Assembly (NCBI RefSeq): GCF_041200025.1
Contig: NZ_CP165628.1
Coordinates: 3,348,001-3,412,000 of the forward strand
DNA: 64,000 bases
Direction: 5' to 3'
Origin: Rouxiella sp. WC2420
GTDB lineage: Bacteria; Pseudomonadota; Gammaproteobacteria; Enterobacterales; Enterobacteriaceae
Shown here: positions 35,752 to 47,025 of the stretch, in pieces
How positions within the stretch are numbered: the first letter of the stretch is position 1
Layout of the letters: each line of letters begins with the position of its first letter
The notes under the pieces: generated by a model
Seen by the model: only the letters and a program-made list of their open reading frames with translations
What the model was told of the DNA's origin: nothing
Databases searched by the model: none
Position numbers and translations under genes: made by a program

Positions 35752-36423
35752 TCAGGCGTCCTTGTTGGCCTGCATTTTCGCTCTCAGTGCTTCAATCTGC
35801 GCGCTGATTTCATCATCAGCTTTTAATTCGGCAAACTGTTGGTCCAGGGTTTTCTTTTTACCGATGCTCATAGATTCAGCCTCGGCCTCCATGCTGTCGA
35901 TGCGGCGCTCAAAATGCTCGAAACGCGCCATCGCTTCGTCAATTTTACCACTGTCGAGCTGACGACGAACATCACGTGAAGATGAAGCAGCCTGATGGCG
36001 CAACGTTAAAGCCTGCTGGCGGGCGCGCGTTTCAGTGAGTTTGCTTTCAAGCTCGCCGATTTCAGACTTCATGCGGTCCAGCGTTTCCTGAACGGTGATC
36101 ACTTCATTTTTCAGCGTCGCCACCAGCTCGGCCAGTTTTTGTTTTTCAATCAAAGCGGCGCGTGCCAGATCGTCTTTGTCTTTACGCAGAGCCAGCTCGG
36201 CTTTTTCCTGCCATTCGGCTTGTTGTGCTTCACCCTGTTCAATGCGGCGATTAAGCTGTTTCTTCTCGGCCAGCGCACGCGCTGAAGTCGAACGAACTTC
36301 AACCAGCGTGTCTTCCATCTCCTGAATCATTAAACGCACCAGCTTCTGAGGATCTTCAGCTTTATCCAGCAGGTTGTTGATGTTGGCGTTTACGATATCG
36401 GCAAAACGAGAAAAAATACCCAT
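35752..36423 (-). CDS. pspA: phage shock protein A
   Basis: PspA is an ESCRT-III-like peripheral membrane protein that both stabilises stressed inner membranes and inhibits PspF. The start at 36423 ([19 protein letters not shown]) has AGAGGAATG upstream and gives 223 residues (E. coli 222). The N-terminal amphipathic helix is followed by a long coiled coil (about 25-215) with few breaks. It is the first gene of pspABCD, read from a sigma-54 promoter at 36522-36537. The upstream frame extension to 36573 is the leader and not coding. Confidence 0.97.
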   Translation of the reverse strand: MGIFSRFADIVNANINNLLDKAEDPQKLVRLMIQEMEDTLVEVRSTSARALAEKKQLNRRIEQGEAQQAEWQEKAELALRKDKDDLARAALIEKQKLAELVATLKNEVITVQETLDRMKSEIGELESKLTETRARQQALTLRHQAASSSRDVRRQLDSGKIDEAMARFEHFERRIDSMEAEAESMSIGKKKTLDQQFAELKADDEISAQIEALRAKMQANKDA

Positions 36424-36521
36424 AGTTAACATTCCTCTTTGACTTATTTTTGACCCAATAGGGTCGATGGTAAAAAATGCAGATGACTCAGTGTTGGCGT
36501 CATCATTCCTGCTAGGGCTAT

Positions 36522-36537
36522 TACAAGAGTCGTGCCA
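36522..36537 (-). promoter_or_regulatory. sigma-54 promoter of the psp operon
   Basis: On the minus strand TGGCAC (complement of 36532-36537), five bases, then TTGTA (complement of 36522-36526) match the -24/-12 elements of sigma-54 promoters. It lies about 100 bp upstream of pspA and divergent from pspF, the known enhancer-binding activator. Confidence 0.85.
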
Positions 36538-36645
36538 ACTTGGAATCTTTTTTATCCACCTGAATAAAAACAATTTTTTTCTTTGAGCTTCTGCTAGGCT
36601 TATTTCTATCGTGATTAATTTAACTAACGGTTGGTAAATTTCACC

Positions 36646-37668
36646 ATGACAGCCACTATCGACAATCTGCTCGGCGAAGCCAATTCATTTATTGAAGTTT
36701 TGGAACAGGTCTCGCAACTTGCCCGCTTGAACAAACCGGTGCTGGTGACTGGCGAGCGCGGAACGGGGAAAGAACTCATAGCCCACCGGCTGCATTATCT
36801 ATCCGAGCGTTGGCAGGGGCCGTTTATCTCGCTTAACTGTGCGGCGTTGAATGAAAGCCTGCTTGACTCCGAGCTGTTCGGCCATGAAGCAGGGGCATTT
36901 ACCGGTGCGCAAAAGCGCCATCTCGGACGCTTCGAGCGCGCGGATGGCGGCACGCTATTTCTTGACGAGCTGGCTACTGCCCCGATGCTGGTACAAGAAA
37001 AGCTGCTGCGAGTCATTGAATACGGGCATCTTGAGCGGGTCGGCGGCAGCCAGCCCTTACAGGTTGACGTGCGTCTGGTGTGTGCCACCAATGACGACCT
37101 CCCCGCGCTCGCTGCCGCCGGAAAGTTTCGCGCTGATCTGCTAGACCGCCTGGCGTTTGACGTCATCCAGCTTCCGCCACTGCGCGAACGCCAGCAGGAC
37201 ATCATGTTACTGGCCGAGCATTTTGCCATTCAGATGTGCCGTGAACTTTCACTGCCGCTGTTTCCCGGGTTTACCCCCACTGCGCGGCAGACCTTGCTGG
37301 ATTACGGCTGGCCGGGCAATGTCAGGGAGTTAAAAAACGTGGTCGAGCGCTCTATGTATCGCCACGGAACCAGCGATGCGCCGTTGGATAATATTGTGCT
37401 CAATCCTTTTAGCCGGCAAAAGCCCGTTTTCCAGCCGACATTGACGTCCGATGAACATCCTGTGATCTTGCCCACCCTGCCGGTAGACAGTAAAAGCTGG
37501 CTAGGCACGGTTGAAAAAACATTGATAGAGCACGCATTAACTCAGGCAAAATTTAATCAGCGTCGCGCTGCAGACCTTTTGGGTCTTACTTATCATCAAC
37601 TTAGAGGAATACTGAAGAAGCTTGGAATGCAGGTCAATGCGCAGGAAAATAGTGAAGAAAAGACGTAA
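36646..37668 (+). CDS. pspF: psp operon transcriptional activator PspF
   Basis: A sigma-54 enhancer-binding protein without an N-terminal receiver domain; PspA directly restrains it. The AAA+ domain (about 10-250) has Walker A GERGTGKE, the GAFTGA loop that contacts sigma-54, Walker B GGTLFLDE and the arginine-finger region LRERQQDI. A Fis-type helix-turn-helix lies at the C-terminus ([22 protein letters not shown]). I set the start at the ATG 36646 ([15 protein letters not shown]); a TTG at 36631 would extend it by five residues. The 340 residues exceed E. coli PspF (325) in the linker and tail. Confidence 0.95.
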   Translation: MTATIDNLLGEANSFIEVLEQVSQLARLNKPVLVTGERGTGKELIAHRLHYLSERWQGPFISLNCAALNESLLDSELFGHEAGAFTGAQKRHLGRFERADGGTLFLDELATAPMLVQEKLLRVIEYGHLERVGGSQPLQVDVRLVCATNDDLPALAAAGKFRADLLDRLAFDVIQLPPLRERQQDIMLLAEHFAIQMCRELSLPLFPGFTPTARQTLLDYGWPGNVRELKNVVERSMYRHGTSDAPLDNIVLNPFSRQKPVFQPTLTSDEHPVILPTLPVDSKSWLGTVEKTLIEHALTQAKFNQRRAADLLGLTYHQLRGILKKLGMQVNAQENSEEKT

Positions 37669-37950
37669 ATCGCAGGCAAAAAAAAGCCAGCACCCGAGCT
37701 GGCCAAGTAAATCTGGAAGCAATGTGAGCAATGTCGTATCGACTGTTTTACGTCCCAGGGCGAGTCGCTCCGCAGCCGATTAAAAGATGATAATAGTTAT
37801 CAGTACCATTTGTAAAGCACTTTGTTGAGAATTTTTCTCATTACCACACCAAGTTTACGGCTACTCTTCGGGATAGTTTTAAGCAATGGTTTGGGTGGCT
37901 GACAGAGTGCGGTACACTTAGCAGATTGCTTACTTACATTTGAAGCCCTT

Positions 37951-39687
37951 ATGCGTCGTTTAACCCATTGGATGCTAATTTTCGCCGGCCTCGTGTCGTC
38001 CTGTTTTGCTGCCACAACGCTGGCTGAAGTCCTGCCTGTTGCACACTCAGCCAGCGAAAAAACGCCTCCAGTTACCAATCCTGCACCAAAGAGTGATATC
38101 CGCCGCAGCGGCTTTGTTTATTGTGTCAACGGTATGGTTAATACCTTTAATCCGCAAAAAGCCAGCAGCGGGCTGGTTGTCGATACCCTCGCCGCACAAC
38201 TTTACGATCGCCTGCTCGACGTAGACCCGTATACCTATCGCCTGATCCCCGAACTGGCGCAAAGCTGGGAAGTGCTTGATAACGGCGCAACCTACCGTTT
38301 TCATCTGCGTAAAGACGTCCCCTTTCAAACTACGCCGTGGTTTACTCCTACCCGGATGATGAATGCCGACGACGTAGTGTTTAGCACCGAACGCGTGATC
38401 GACGAAAATAATCATTATCACAGTGTTAACGGCAGCGATTATCCTTATTTCGACAGTTTACAATTTTCAAAAACTGTAAAAAGCGTTAAAAAGATTGACG
38501 ACTATACTGTTGAATTTAAATTAAATAATCCCGATGCCTCCTTCCTTTGGCATCTGGCAACTCATTACGCCCCGATACTCTCCGCCGAATATGCCGACAA
38601 GCTGCAAAAAAGCGGTAATGAAGAGCAGATCGATCGCCAGCCGGTGGGCACTGGCCCGTTCCAGCTCGCCGATTTTCGCGCCGGGCAATACGTGAGGCTA
38701 GCGCGTAACGGCCAGTACTGGAAAGGCGTGCCGCGCATGCAGCAGGTAGTGATCGACATGGGCGTTGGCGGCACCGGTCGTCTTTCAAAGCTGCTTACCG
38801 GAGAATGCGACGTGTTGGCCTATCCTGCAGCCAGCCAGCTGTCAATTTTGCGTGATGATCCGCGTTTGCGACTGACACTGCGCCCGGGAATGAACGTGGC
38901 GTATCTGGCATTTAATACCAGTAAACCGCCGTTGGATGATGTCCGCGTGCGTGAAGCGGTTGCGCTGGCAATTAACAATCAGCGTTTGATGCAGTCTATT
39001 TATTACGGCACGGCAGAAACGGCGGCGTCGGTATTACCACGCGCGTCGTGGGCCTATGACAGCAATGCCAAAGTCACAGAATACAATCCTGAAAAAGCGC
39101 GGCAGATCCTTGAAAGCCTTGGCAAAAAGAATATGACGCTGCATCTTTGGGTGCCGATTGTCTCGCAATCTTATAATCCTAGCCCACTAAAAACTGCCGA
39201 GCTGATTCAGGCCGATTTGGGGCAGATCGGCATCAAAGTGATTATCGTGCCGGTAGAAGGTCGTTTCCAGGAAGCGCGTTTGATGGAGATGAACCATGAC
39301 CTGACGCTATCAGGTTGGTCCACCGACAGTAACGATCCTGACAGCTTCTTCCGCCCGGTGCTGAGCTGCGCGGCAATTCATTCGCAGACCAACTATGCTC
39401 ACTGGTGTAGTCCGGAGTTTGACGGGCTGCTGCATCAGGCTCTGCTTTCACAGCAATTGTCGCAGCGAATTGATTACTACCAGCAGGCCCAGGCCATTCT
39501 TGAAAAACAGCTACCGGTATTGCCGCTTGCCTCATCGCTACGCTTGCAGGCTTATCGCTACGATATCAAAGGGTTAGTTCTTAGTCCATTCGGTAACTCA
39601 TCGTTTGCAGGGGTGTTCCGCGACACCTCTACCGGCAGAGATAACGATGCCAACATTCCCGTTCAGGCAGGAGACAAAACGCCGTGA
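37951..39687 (+). CDS. sapA: peptide ABC transporter substrate-binding protein SapA
   Basis: Periplasmic SBP family 5 protein of the Sap system, linked to resistance to antimicrobial peptides. The 578 residues exceed E. coli SapA (547). The Sec signal peptide ends near the first 25 residues ([20 protein letters not shown]). Family segments: [59 protein letters not shown] and [11 protein letters not shown]. The C-terminus has an extra hydrophilic tail. It overlaps sapB by four bases. sapA is first in the sapABCDF operon. Confidence 0.96.
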   Translation: MRRLTHWMLIFAGLVSSCFAATTLAEVLPVAHSASEKTPPVTNPAPKSDIRRSGFVYCVNGMVNTFNPQKASSGLVVDTLAAQLYDRLLDVDPYTYRLIPELAQSWEVLDNGATYRFHLRKDVPFQTTPWFTPTRMMNADDVVFSTERVIDENNHYHSVNGSDYPYFDSLQFSKTVKSVKKIDDYTVEFKLNNPDASFLWHLATHYAPILSAEYADKLQKSGNEEQIDRQPVGTGPFQLADFRAGQYVRLARNGQYWKGVPRMQQVVIDMGVGGTGRLSKLLTGECDVLAYPAASQLSILRDDPRLRLTLRPGMNVAYLAFNTSKPPLDDVRVREAVALAINNQRLMQSIYYGTAETAASVLPRASWAYDSNAKVTEYNPEKARQILESLGKKNMTLHLWVPIVSQSYNPSPLKTAELIQADLGQIGIKVIIVPVEGRFQEARLMEMNHDLTLSGWSTDSNDPDSFFRPVLSCAAIHSQTNYAHWCSPEFDGLLHQALLSQQLSQRIDYYQQAQAILEKQLPVLPLASSLRLQAYRYDIKGLVLSPFGNSSFAGVFRDTSTGRDNDANIPVQAGDKTP

Positions 39688-40649
39688 TTATCTTTATTTT
39701 GCGCCGCCTGCTGCTGTTTATCATCACCCTGTTTCTACTGAGTCTGGTGGCGTTCAGCCTGAGTTATTTCACCCCCCATGCTCCATTGCAGGGTGCTTCG
39801 CTGTGGGACGCCTATCGTTTCTTCTTTAGCGGCCTGTGTCAGCTGGATTTTGGCGTATCCAGTATCAACGGTGAGCCGATCAGCGCTCAGCTTGTCAGCG
39901 TTTTTCCAGCTACGATGGAACTGTGTATTTTCGCATTCTTCCTTGCCTTGCTGGTCGGGATTCCTCTGGGGCTCACTGCGGGTGCGATGCGCGGCAAATG
40001 GCCGGACCTGGCCATCAGCACGCTGGCGCTACTGGGCTTCTCTATTCCGGTCTTCTGGCTGGCGCTGCTTATGATGCTATTTTTCTCTCTGCAATTAGGC
40101 TGGCTGCCGGTATCGGGGCGTATAGACTTACTTTATCAGCTCAAGCCAGTGACCGGATTTACGCTGATCGATGCCTGGCTGTCTCATTCGCCCTATCGAC
40201 ACGAAATGATCGTCAGTGCAGTCAAACATATGATTCTGCCTATTGCTGCACTGGCGGTCGCACCGACTACCGAGGTTATCCGCCTGATGCGGATCAGCAC
40301 CGACGACGTGTTATCGAAAAATTATGTCAAGGCCGCCGCGACTCGTGGGCTGTCGCGTTTCTCGATTATTCGCCGCCACGTATTGCATAATGCGTTGCCG
40401 CCAATCATCCCGCAGCTCGGTTTACAGTTTTCAACCATGCTGACGCTGGCGATGATAACCGAGGTAGTATTTAACTGGCCGGGTCTGGGACGCTGGATGG
40501 TTAACGCCGTTCGCCAGCAGGATTACGCCGCCATTTCAGCGGGAGTGATGGTAGTCGGTTCGCTGGTTATTCTGGTGAACGTGCTATCAGATATTTTGGG
40601 CGCATTGTTGAATCCATTGAAACATAAGGAATGGTATGCCCTTCGATAA
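39684..40649 (+). CDS. sapB: Sap ABC transporter permease SapB
   Basis: A 321-residue permease, exactly the E. coli length. It starts with a GTG that overlaps the sapA stop by four bases and has CAGGAGAC upstream. The OppB-like architecture has a first helix ([18 protein letters not shown]), a long periplasmic loop, and the EAA loop [21 protein letters not shown]. It overlaps the sapC start by 14 bases, so the permease pair is translationally coupled. In E. coli SapBCDF has been reported to export putrescine, and SapD affects Trk potassium uptake. Confidence 0.96.
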   Translation: MIIFILRRLLLFIITLFLLSLVAFSLSYFTPHAPLQGASLWDAYRFFFSGLCQLDFGVSSINGEPISAQLVSVFPATMELCIFAFFLALLVGIPLGLTAGAMRGKWPDLAISTLALLGFSIPVFWLALLMMLFFSLQLGWLPVSGRIDLLYQLKPVTGFTLIDAWLSHSPYRHEMIVSAVKHMILPIAALAVAPTTEVIRLMRISTDDVLSKNYVKAAATRGLSRFSIIRRHVLHNALPPIIPQLGLQFSTMLTLAMITEVVFNWPGLGRWMVNAVRQQDYAAISAGVMVVGSLVILVNVLSDILGALLNPLKHKEWYALR

Positions 40650-41526
40650 CATCTATCGCGAAAAACAGGTGCCCAGTCCGCTGCGTTACACCTGGCGTAT
40701 TTTCTACCGTGACAGCCTGTCGATGATTGGCTTCTACGGCGTGATTGGGCTGGCTTTCCTTTGCCTGTTTGGCGGCCTGCTGGCGCCCTATCAGCTTGAT
40801 CAACAATTTTTGGGTTTTCAACTGTTGCCACCTTCATGGTCACGCTATGGCGATGTGTCATTCTTTCTTGGCACCGATGATTTGGGTCGCGATCTATTAA
40901 GTCGCATTCTTAGCGGTGCGGCTCCAACCATTGGTGGCGCGATTGTGGTCACCATTGCCGCGGCCTTTTGTGCATTAATCATCGGCGTATTGGCTGGCTG
41001 TACACGAGGCCTTCGTTCAGCAGCGCTTAACCATATTCTCGATACGCTGCTGTCGATTCCGTCACTGCTGCTGGCTATCGTGGTGGTGGCATTTGTCGGT
41101 CCAAAACTTGAGCACGCTTATTTGGCGGTGTGGATGGCACTTATCCCTCGCATGGCGCGCACGCTTTACGTGGCCGTGCACGATGAAATGGAAAAAGAGT
41201 ATGTGGTTGCGGTAAGACTTGACGGCGCGACTACGCTGCAAATCCTGCGTTACGCAGTATTCCCGAACATTATTGTTGTACTGGTCACCGAATTTACTCG
41301 CGGTTTGTCGATGGCAATTATGGATATTGCCGCGCTTGGTTTCCTTGATTTAGGCGCACAGCTGCCGTCGCCAGAATGGGGAGCGATGCTCGGCGATTCG
41401 CTGGAGCTGGTTTACGCCGCGCCGTGGACCGTAATGTTACCCGGTGCTGCCATTCTGATTAGCGTCTTGCTGATCAATCTTCTCGGCGATGGTGTGCGTC
41501 GCGCGATTATTGCAGGGGTGAAATAA
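40636..41526 (+). CDS. sapC: Sap ABC transporter permease SapC
   Basis: A 296-residue permease, exactly the E. coli length. An N-terminal cytoplasmic stretch ([19 protein letters not shown]) precedes helix 1 near residue 35. It has the DppC/OppC landmark [15 protein letters not shown] and the EAA loop [19 protein letters not shown]. It overlaps sapB by 14 bases and sapD by one base. It forms the channel with SapB. Confidence 0.96.
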   Translation: MPFDNIYREKQVPSPLRYTWRIFYRDSLSMIGFYGVIGLAFLCLFGGLLAPYQLDQQFLGFQLLPPSWSRYGDVSFFLGTDDLGRDLLSRILSGAAPTIGGAIVVTIAAAFCALIIGVLAGCTRGLRSAALNHILDTLLSIPSLLLAIVVVAFVGPKLEHAYLAVWMALIPRMARTLYVAVHDEMEKEYVVAVRLDGATTLQILRYAVFPNIIVVLVTEFTRGLSMAIMDIAALGFLDLGAQLPSPEWGAMLGDSLELVYAAPWTVMLPGAAILISVLLINLLGDGVRRAIIAGVK

Positions 41527-42518
41527 TGCCTTTACTGGATATTCGCAATCTAACCATTGAATTTATGACCTCCGATGGACCGGTCAAGGCTGTCGATCGG
41601 GTCAGTATGACGCTGACCGCCGGAGAGGTTCGCGGACTGGTAGGCGAATCAGGGTCGGGCAAAAGCCTGATTGCCAAGGCAATTTGCGGCGTGACTAAAG
41701 ACAACTGGCGCATCACCGCCGACCGCATGCGCTTTGATGATATCGACCTGCTGCAACTCAGCCCTCGCGAGCGCCGCAAGCTGATAGGCCACAATATTTC
41801 GATGATTTTTCAGGAACCACAATCCTGTCTGGATCCCTCGGAAAGCATTGGTAAACAGCTTATCCAGGCGATCCCCGGCTGGACCTACAAAGGATTGTGG
41901 TATCAGCGGTTTAGATGGCGTAAACGCCGTGCTATCGAGCTGCTGCATCGCGTCGGCATCAAAGATCACAAAGATATCATGGCGAGTTTCCCCTATGAAC
42001 TGACCGAAGGGGAATGCCAGAAAGTCATGATCGCTATCGCGCTGGCCAATCAGCCGCGCCTGCTGATCGCCGACGAGCCGACCAATGCCATGGAACCTAC
42101 TACGCAGGCGCAGATTTTCCGCCTGCTGGCTCGCCTCAATCAAAATAATGGCACCACAATTTTATTGATCAGCCATGATTTGCAGATGATGAGCAAATGG
42201 GCCAATCGGGTAAATGTGCTGTACTGCGGCCAAACGGTGGAAAGCGCGGTGGTGGAAGACCTGCTGGCCGCGCCGCATCACCCTTATACTCAGGCGCTGA
42301 TCCGTGCAATGCCTGATTTCGGGCGCTCACTGCCACACAAGAGCCGGCTGAACACTCTGCCAGGTGCGATTCCGTCGCTGGAACATTTGCCGATTGGCTG
42401 CCGATTAGGGCCTCGCTGTCCTTATGCGCAGAAAAAATGTATTGAAACACCGCGCCTGCGTCTGGCCAAGACTCACGCCTATGCCTGCCACTTCCCGCTG
42501 AACATGGAGGAGCAATAA
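41526..42518 (+). CDS. sapD: Sap ABC transporter ATP-binding protein SapD
   Basis: A 330-residue ATPase, exactly the E. coli length. It has Walker A GESGSGKS near residue 40, a degenerate signature [15 protein letters not shown] in place of LSGGQ, Walker [13 protein letters not shown] and the switch His in LLISHDLQM. The C-terminal OppD-type extension carries [15 protein letters not shown]. The altered signature is the normal SapD form. It overlaps sapC and sapF by one base each. E. coli SapD also conveys ATP dependence on the Trk potassium uptake system. Confidence 0.96.
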   Translation: MPLLDIRNLTIEFMTSDGPVKAVDRVSMTLTAGEVRGLVGESGSGKSLIAKAICGVTKDNWRITADRMRFDDIDLLQLSPRERRKLIGHNISMIFQEPQSCLDPSESIGKQLIQAIPGWTYKGLWYQRFRWRKRRAIELLHRVGIKDHKDIMASFPYELTEGECQKVMIAIALANQPRLLIADEPTNAMEPTTQAQIFRLLARLNQNNGTTILLISHDLQMMSKWANRVNVLYCGQTVESAVVEDLLAAPHHPYTQALIRAMPDFGRSLPHKSRLNTLPGAIPSLEHLPIGCRLGPRCPYAQKKCIETPRLRLAKTHAYACHFPLNMEEQ

Positions 42519-43330
42519 TGGCCGAGACGTTGCTTGAAGTCAGAGACCTGTGCAAAACGTTCCGCTACCGTACTGGACTGTTTCGCAAGATGAATTTGCA
42601 GGCGGTAAAGCCGGTTAACTTCACCCTGAAATCGCAGCAGACGCTGGCGATTATTGGTGAAAACGGCTCGGGTAAATCGACGCTGGCAAAAATGCTCGCC
42701 GGGATGATCGAGCCCACCAGCGGTGAAATTCTTATTGATGAAGAAAGTCTGAAGTTTGGCGATTATCGCCACCGCAGCCAGATGATCCGTATGATTTTTC
42801 AGGATCCGACAACCTCGTTGAACCCGCGACAGCGCATCGGACAAATCCTCGAGGCTCCTCTTCGTTTGACCAGCACCATGGAAGCGCCAGAACGCGAGAC
42901 TCGTATTAATCAGACCCTGCGTCAGGTCGGTTTACTGCCCAATCACGCCAATTATTATCCGCACATGCTGGCTTCCGGTCAGGTGCAACGCGTGGCGCTT
43001 GCGCGGGCATTAATCCTGCAACCCAAGGTTATTGTGGCCGACGAGGCACTGGCATCGCTGGATATGTCGATGCGTTCGCAGATCATCAACATGATGCTGG
43101 AACTACAAGATAAACATGAAATTTCATATATTTATGTCACCCAGCATCTCGGCCTGATGAAGCACATTAGCGATCAGGTGTTGGTCATGCATAACGGCGA
43201 GGTGGTCGAGCGCGGCACAACGGCCGAGGTGCTGGCGACCCCGCAACATGAGCTGACCAAAAGACTGATTTCCAGCCACTTTGGCGAAGCCTTGACCGCC
43301 GATGACTGGCATCGCGATACTACAATCTGA
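42518..43330 (+). CDS. sapF: Sap ABC transporter ATP-binding protein SapF
   Basis: A 270-residue ATPase (E. coli 268). It has Walker A GENGSGKST near residue 47, the Q-loop in MIFQDPTTSLNP, a signature LASGQVQRVALARAL, Walker B VIVADEALASLD and the switch His in TQHLGLM. It lacks the Cys-rich tail of SapD. It is the last gene of sapABCDF. In E. coli fabI follows sapF; here the next gene is an unrelated CMD-like gene 193 bases on. Confidence 0.96.
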   Translation: MAETLLEVRDLCKTFRYRTGLFRKMNLQAVKPVNFTLKSQQTLAIIGENGSGKSTLAKMLAGMIEPTSGEILIDEESLKFGDYRHRSQMIRMIFQDPTTSLNPRQRIGQILEAPLRLTSTMEAPERETRINQTLRQVGLLPNHANYYPHMLASGQVQRVALARALILQPKVIVADEALASLDMSMRSQIINMMLELQDKHEISYIYVTQHLGLMKHISDQVLVMHNGEVVERGTTAEVLATPQHELTKRLISSHFGEALTADDWHRDTTI

Positions 43331-43523
43331 CAACGTTGTTTGGCGGATTAGCGCTTACGGCTGATCCGCTGCGTCTCTCTCACCGTTTCCCTTATCCTTT
43401 TATAGTCCTTTTTCAAATTTTACTATTCCTTTTAGCTATTAATTATCACTTAACAGTATTTTATCTGGCGTAAGCAATCGGCAAGGATAGAGTCTGAAAT
43501 AGCCTTACGCAAAGGACTCGATC

Positions 43524-44702
43524 ATGGAACATCAGCGCCGGGCCGCGATTGATGGCTGGTATCACGAAACCCAGACCAGCCAGCAGCGGCATACCCCATT
43601 GGATCCCTGTCAAACCCACGACACAGACAGTTTTCTGCTTGGACTTGAACAAAAGATAGAGCCTTCACTACGCCGCTTGCTTACCCAGCGCAACGGCTTG
43701 CTGTTCGCGGCACAGACTTGCTATAACAAGCTGTTTCCTCAAGAAATTTCAGTTTCGCGACATCAGACGTTATCGTTGTATGATCGCCTGAGCAGCGCGC
43801 TGACTGTGGCACAGGTTACGGGTATTCAGCCGCTTTGCAGCCATTATGCTGCCCGCCTTGCCCCGCTAAATTGCCCTGACGCCTCCCGAGAAAGCAATAT
43901 TCGGCAAACTCATCTCGCGCAATATGCCCGTTTATTGGCCACCCAACCCACGCTGATTAACCCGTCGATGCTGACTCAGCTAAGCGACGTGGGGTTGAGC
44001 ACTCAAGACATCGTGCTGTTCACTCAGCTGATTGGCTTTGTCAGTTTTCAGGCTCGTTTGCTGGCTGTGATTAATGCATTGGCAGGACGTCCGGCCACCG
44101 TTTTACCAGGGTTTCCCCGCGCGGAGGAGAACAGCCAACGAGGATTTTCGCTGGAGCTGCGCCGTTGGCACGCGTATTTGCCCGAGGTAGATTTGAAAAA
44201 GGCCAGCCAGCAGCAGTTAGACGTGCTGGACTTCTGTGCCCCGGACGCACACGAATCTTCTTTCTATAAGTTGCTGGCGCACGACGTGGCAACGCTGGAA
44301 GCCCTGTCAGCCATTACTACACACATTATGCAACAGCCCGGCGACCAGAAATCTTCTCCCAAAGAGTGGGCCGCCGCCGCGACCTCGCGCATTAATGGTT
44401 GTTTATTCTGCGCTGGCATTCACGGTCGCTATTATCTCGAAACCGGTGGAGAGTCGAGTCATATCGACCAACTGTTTGACGATATCCAAGCCAACAAGTC
44501 TTCGGACAAAACGGTAGACCCATTAGTCAAAGTGGTACAGACGCTGACCCAATCGCCAGAAAAATTCGATGCTGCTGCGCTGCAGCTTTTACTGGATGCC
44601 GACTACCAACATCCGCAAATTGTCGATATTTTATTGAGCACTGCGCTGTATAACTGGTTGAATCGCCTGATTCAAACTCTTGGTGACTCTCGCCTGGCAT
44701 AA
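43524..44702 (+). CDS. two-part carboxymuconolactone-decarboxylase / AhpD-like protein
   Basis: A 392-residue protein with two related halves. The N-terminal half (about 30-200) has the helical pattern of the CMD fold (LTQLSDVGLSTQDIVLFTQLIGFVSFQARLLAVINALAG) but no Cys pair. The C-terminal half (about 205-392) begins RGFSLELRRWHAYLPEVDL and carries the AhpD-type redox motif CLFCAGIH, with Cys293, Cys296 and His300 (CxxCxxxH). This is like a fusion of the paired CMD proteins called Avi_7170/Avi_7169 in other bacteria, by memory. A peroxidase or alkylhydroperoxidase-type activity of the second half is inference. It sits alone after sapF and has its own terminator. Confidence 0.75.
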   Translation: MEHQRRAAIDGWYHETQTSQQRHTPLDPCQTHDTDSFLLGLEQKIEPSLRRLLTQRNGLLFAAQTCYNKLFPQEISVSRHQTLSLYDRLSSALTVAQVTGIQPLCSHYAARLAPLNCPDASRESNIRQTHLAQYARLLATQPTLINPSMLTQLSDVGLSTQDIVLFTQLIGFVSFQARLLAVINALAGRPATVLPGFPRAEENSQRGFSLELRRWHAYLPEVDLKKASQQQLDVLDFCAPDAHESSFYKLLAHDVATLEALSAITTHIMQQPGDQKSSPKEWAAAATSRINGCLFCAGIHGRYYLETGGESSHIDQLFDDIQANKSSDKTVDPLVKVVQTLTQSPEKFDAAALQLLLDADYQHPQIVDILLSTALYNWLNRLIQTLGDSRLA

Positions 44703-44711
44703 GACACCATC

Positions 44712-44756
44712 AAAAAGCTCATCGCAGGTCTAATCAGCTGGCGATGACGCTTTTTC
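44712..44756 (+). terminator. terminator of the CMD-like gene
   Basis: AAAAAGCTCATCGC (44712-44725) pairs with GCGATGA-C-GCTTTTT (44741-44755) with a single bulged C and a 15-base loop; T's close the stem. Confidence 0.75.
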
Positions 44757-45262
44757 AACCGTCCCTGCTGACTCTTACCGCTTGTTCTGGTTCTATTGTT
44801 AATTCCTATCTAAAATTTAGTGTTAAATAGTGACGAATATCACATTACAATCGTCGTCTAAAAAACACTTGCAAAATCATCTAGATTACTCATTTATAAA
44901 ATCCTGCAAAAAACCCATTCAGCAGTATTTACCCTCAGCCGATTCCTATAATTAATCCTCATAACTCCGATAATGAAGCGGATAACAGGGTGAATCACCA
45001 ACCGATAAACGATTGATATTTAATCAGGATATAAATTCAACAATCTAATTAAACATAAATTTTAATCCTGCATAACAATTCGATTAAGGTTTAATCAGGC
45101 ACCGAAGGATAACTGTAACAGGATATGACAAAAAGCTTGCCTGATACTCAAAGATAGTGAACATTACTTGCCGTCATACATCCTAATAACTATGCAAAGA
45201 GCGCGATTGCGCGACTTATGTGCTACTTGTCCTTGGATAAGCAGAATTAAACAGAGGTCTTA
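44757..45262. promoter_or_regulatory. dtpA upstream control region
   Basis: About 500 AT-rich bases without a gene. They must hold the dtpA promoter; E. coli dtpA is known to depend on OmpR. I could not place a -35/-10 pair with good spacing. An AGAGGT element precedes the GTG start of dtpA. Confidence 0.45.
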
Positions 45263-46783
45263 GTGTCAAAAACAAACTCAACACCAACCAATGAAAGCGT
45301 CAGCATGAACGCCTTCAAACAGCCTCGCGCGTTCTACCTTATTTTCTCCATCGAATTATGGGAGCGATTTGGTTACTACGGCCTGCAAGGGATCATGGCG
45401 GTTTATCTGGTCAAGATGCTTGGCCTGAGCGAAGCCGACTCCATCACCCTGTTCTCTTCCTTTAGTGCTCTGGTCTATGGCTTTGTCGCCATCGGCGGCT
45501 GGCTGGGCGATAAAGTGCTGGGTTCCAAACGCGTGATCGTGCTTGGGGCTATCGTACTGGCGCTGGGTTATGCTCAGGTTGCCTATTCCGGTCATGATAT
45601 TTTCTGGGTTTACATGGGCATGGCGACTATCGCCGTCGGCAGTGGCTTGTTTAAGGCAAATCCATCCTCTTTGCTTTCAACTTGCTATGAAAAAGACGAC
45701 CCGCGTCTCGATGGCGCGTTTACCATGTACTACATGTCTGTAAACATCGGTTCGTTCTTCTCAATGCTGGCTACGCCTTATCTGGCCGCCAAATACGGCT
45801 GGGGCGTTGCGTTCTCTCTGAGCGTGGTCGGCATGCTGATCACTCTGGTGAACTTTATCTTCTGCCGCCGCTGGGTTAAAAATCACGGTTCCAAGCCAGA
45901 CTTCAAACCGTTGAACTATGGCAAGCTGCTGATGGTTCTGGTCGGCGTTGCCGCGCTGGTGGCGATTTCCAGCTTCCTGCTGCATAACCAGTCGATCGCT
46001 CGCTGGGCACTGGCCGTGGTTTCTGTCGGTATTATCTGCATCTTCGCGAAAGAGACTTTCTCGTTGCAGGCTCTGGCGCGTCGTAAAATGATCGTCGCGT
46101 TTATTCTGATGCTTGAAGCTATCGTCTTTTTCGTGCTGTACAGCCAGATGCCAACCTCGCTGAACTTCTTTGCCATTCACAACGTTAACAATCACTTGCT
46201 GGGAATTGACTTCCAGCCTGAGCAGTATCAGGCGCTGAACCCGTTCTGGATTATGCTGGCAAGCCCGATTCTGGCCGCTATCTATGCCAAGTTGGGCAAA
46301 AGCATGCCGATGCCGCACAAGTTTGCGATTGGCATGGTGCTGTGTTCACTGGCTTTCCTGGTTCTGCCGTGGGGCGCAAGCTTCGCCAACGACGCGGGTA
46401 TCGTTTCTGTTAACTGGCTGGTGCTGAGCTATGCGCTGCAAAGTATCGGTGAGCTGATGATTTCTGGCTTAGGTCTGGCGATGGTGGCACAGTTGGTTCC
46501 ACAGCGCCTGATGGGCTTTATCATGGGTTCATGGTATCTGACCACGGCAGCGGCGGCGATCATTGCCGGTAAAGTGGCTGTGCTGACCGCCGTGCCTGGC
46601 GACATCACCGATGCGCACGCTTCTCTGGCTATCTATAGCCATGTGTTCTTGCAGATTGGTGCCGCGACCGGGGTAATTGCCATTCTGATGCTGCTGACCG
46701 CCTCTAAACTGAATCGCATGACTCTGGAACGCCCAACCGATGAGAAAAAGCCTGCGGAACGCGTGCTGTCTTCTCAGTCGTAA
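45263..46783 (+). CDS. dtpA: proton-dependent di/tripeptide permease DtpA
   Basis: A POT/PTR-family symporter that imports di- and tripeptides with protons. The 506 residues (E. coli 500) have 14 membrane helices. Key residues are in place: the ExxERF motif in [16 protein letters not shown] (helix 1), the [13 protein letters not shown] loop, [15 protein letters not shown] and the FYxxxxxG-like [17 protein letters not shown] region. The start is a GTG at 45263; the family start motif [19 protein letters not shown] begins near residue 17. It has a strong hairpin downstream. It is next to fabV. Also called tppB in older work. Confidence 0.96.
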   Translation: MSKTNSTPTNESVSMNAFKQPRAFYLIFSIELWERFGYYGLQGIMAVYLVKMLGLSEADSITLFSSFSALVYGFVAIGGWLGDKVLGSKRVIVLGAIVLALGYAQVAYSGHDIFWVYMGMATIAVGSGLFKANPSSLLSTCYEKDDPRLDGAFTMYYMSVNIGSFFSMLATPYLAAKYGWGVAFSLSVVGMLITLVNFIFCRRWVKNHGSKPDFKPLNYGKLLMVLVGVAALVAISSFLLHNQSIARWALAVVSVGIICIFAKETFSLQALARRKMIVAFILMLEAIVFFVLYSQMPTSLNFFAIHNVNNHLLGIDFQPEQYQALNPFWIMLASPILAAIYAKLGKSMPMPHKFAIGMVLCSLAFLVLPWGASFANDAGIVSVNWLVLSYALQSIGELMISGLGLAMVAQLVPQRLMGFIMGSWYLTTAAAAIIAGKVAVLTAVPGDITDAHASLAIYSHVFLQIGAATGVIAILMLLTASKLNRMTLERPTDEKKPAERVLSSQS

Positions 46784-46794
46784 TTGACGAATGC

Positions 46795-46834
46795 CTGCCT
46801 TCCCGCTGCGCTAAAAACGCTATCGGGAAGGCAG
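46795..46834. terminator. 11-bp hairpin after dtpA
   Basis: CTGCCTTCCCG (46795-46805) pairs with CGGGAAGGCAG (46824-46834); an inner GCG/CGC may extend it. It is 12 bases after the dtpA stop and lacks a T-tract. Confidence 0.55.
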
Positions 46835-47025
46835 AATAGCGCGGTCTCATAGGGCCGCACTATTATTAGTAAATGCTTAATTTTCAGTCTGTTCTTACCC
46901 ATCGCACACTCCCCGCTACAATTAAATTCTGACATTTTGCTCTGATACAAAACCAGAGTCTTAAGCTTGTCGAGAAAATAAGGTAATATTACCGTCCATT
47001 AATAACCAACAAGATAAGCCTTGTC

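Noticed and set aside
37686-37703. Hairpin GCCAGC...GCTGGC after pspF as a terminator
   Set aside because: The A-run is on the wrong side for pspF and no minus-strand gene ends here, so its role cannot be supported.
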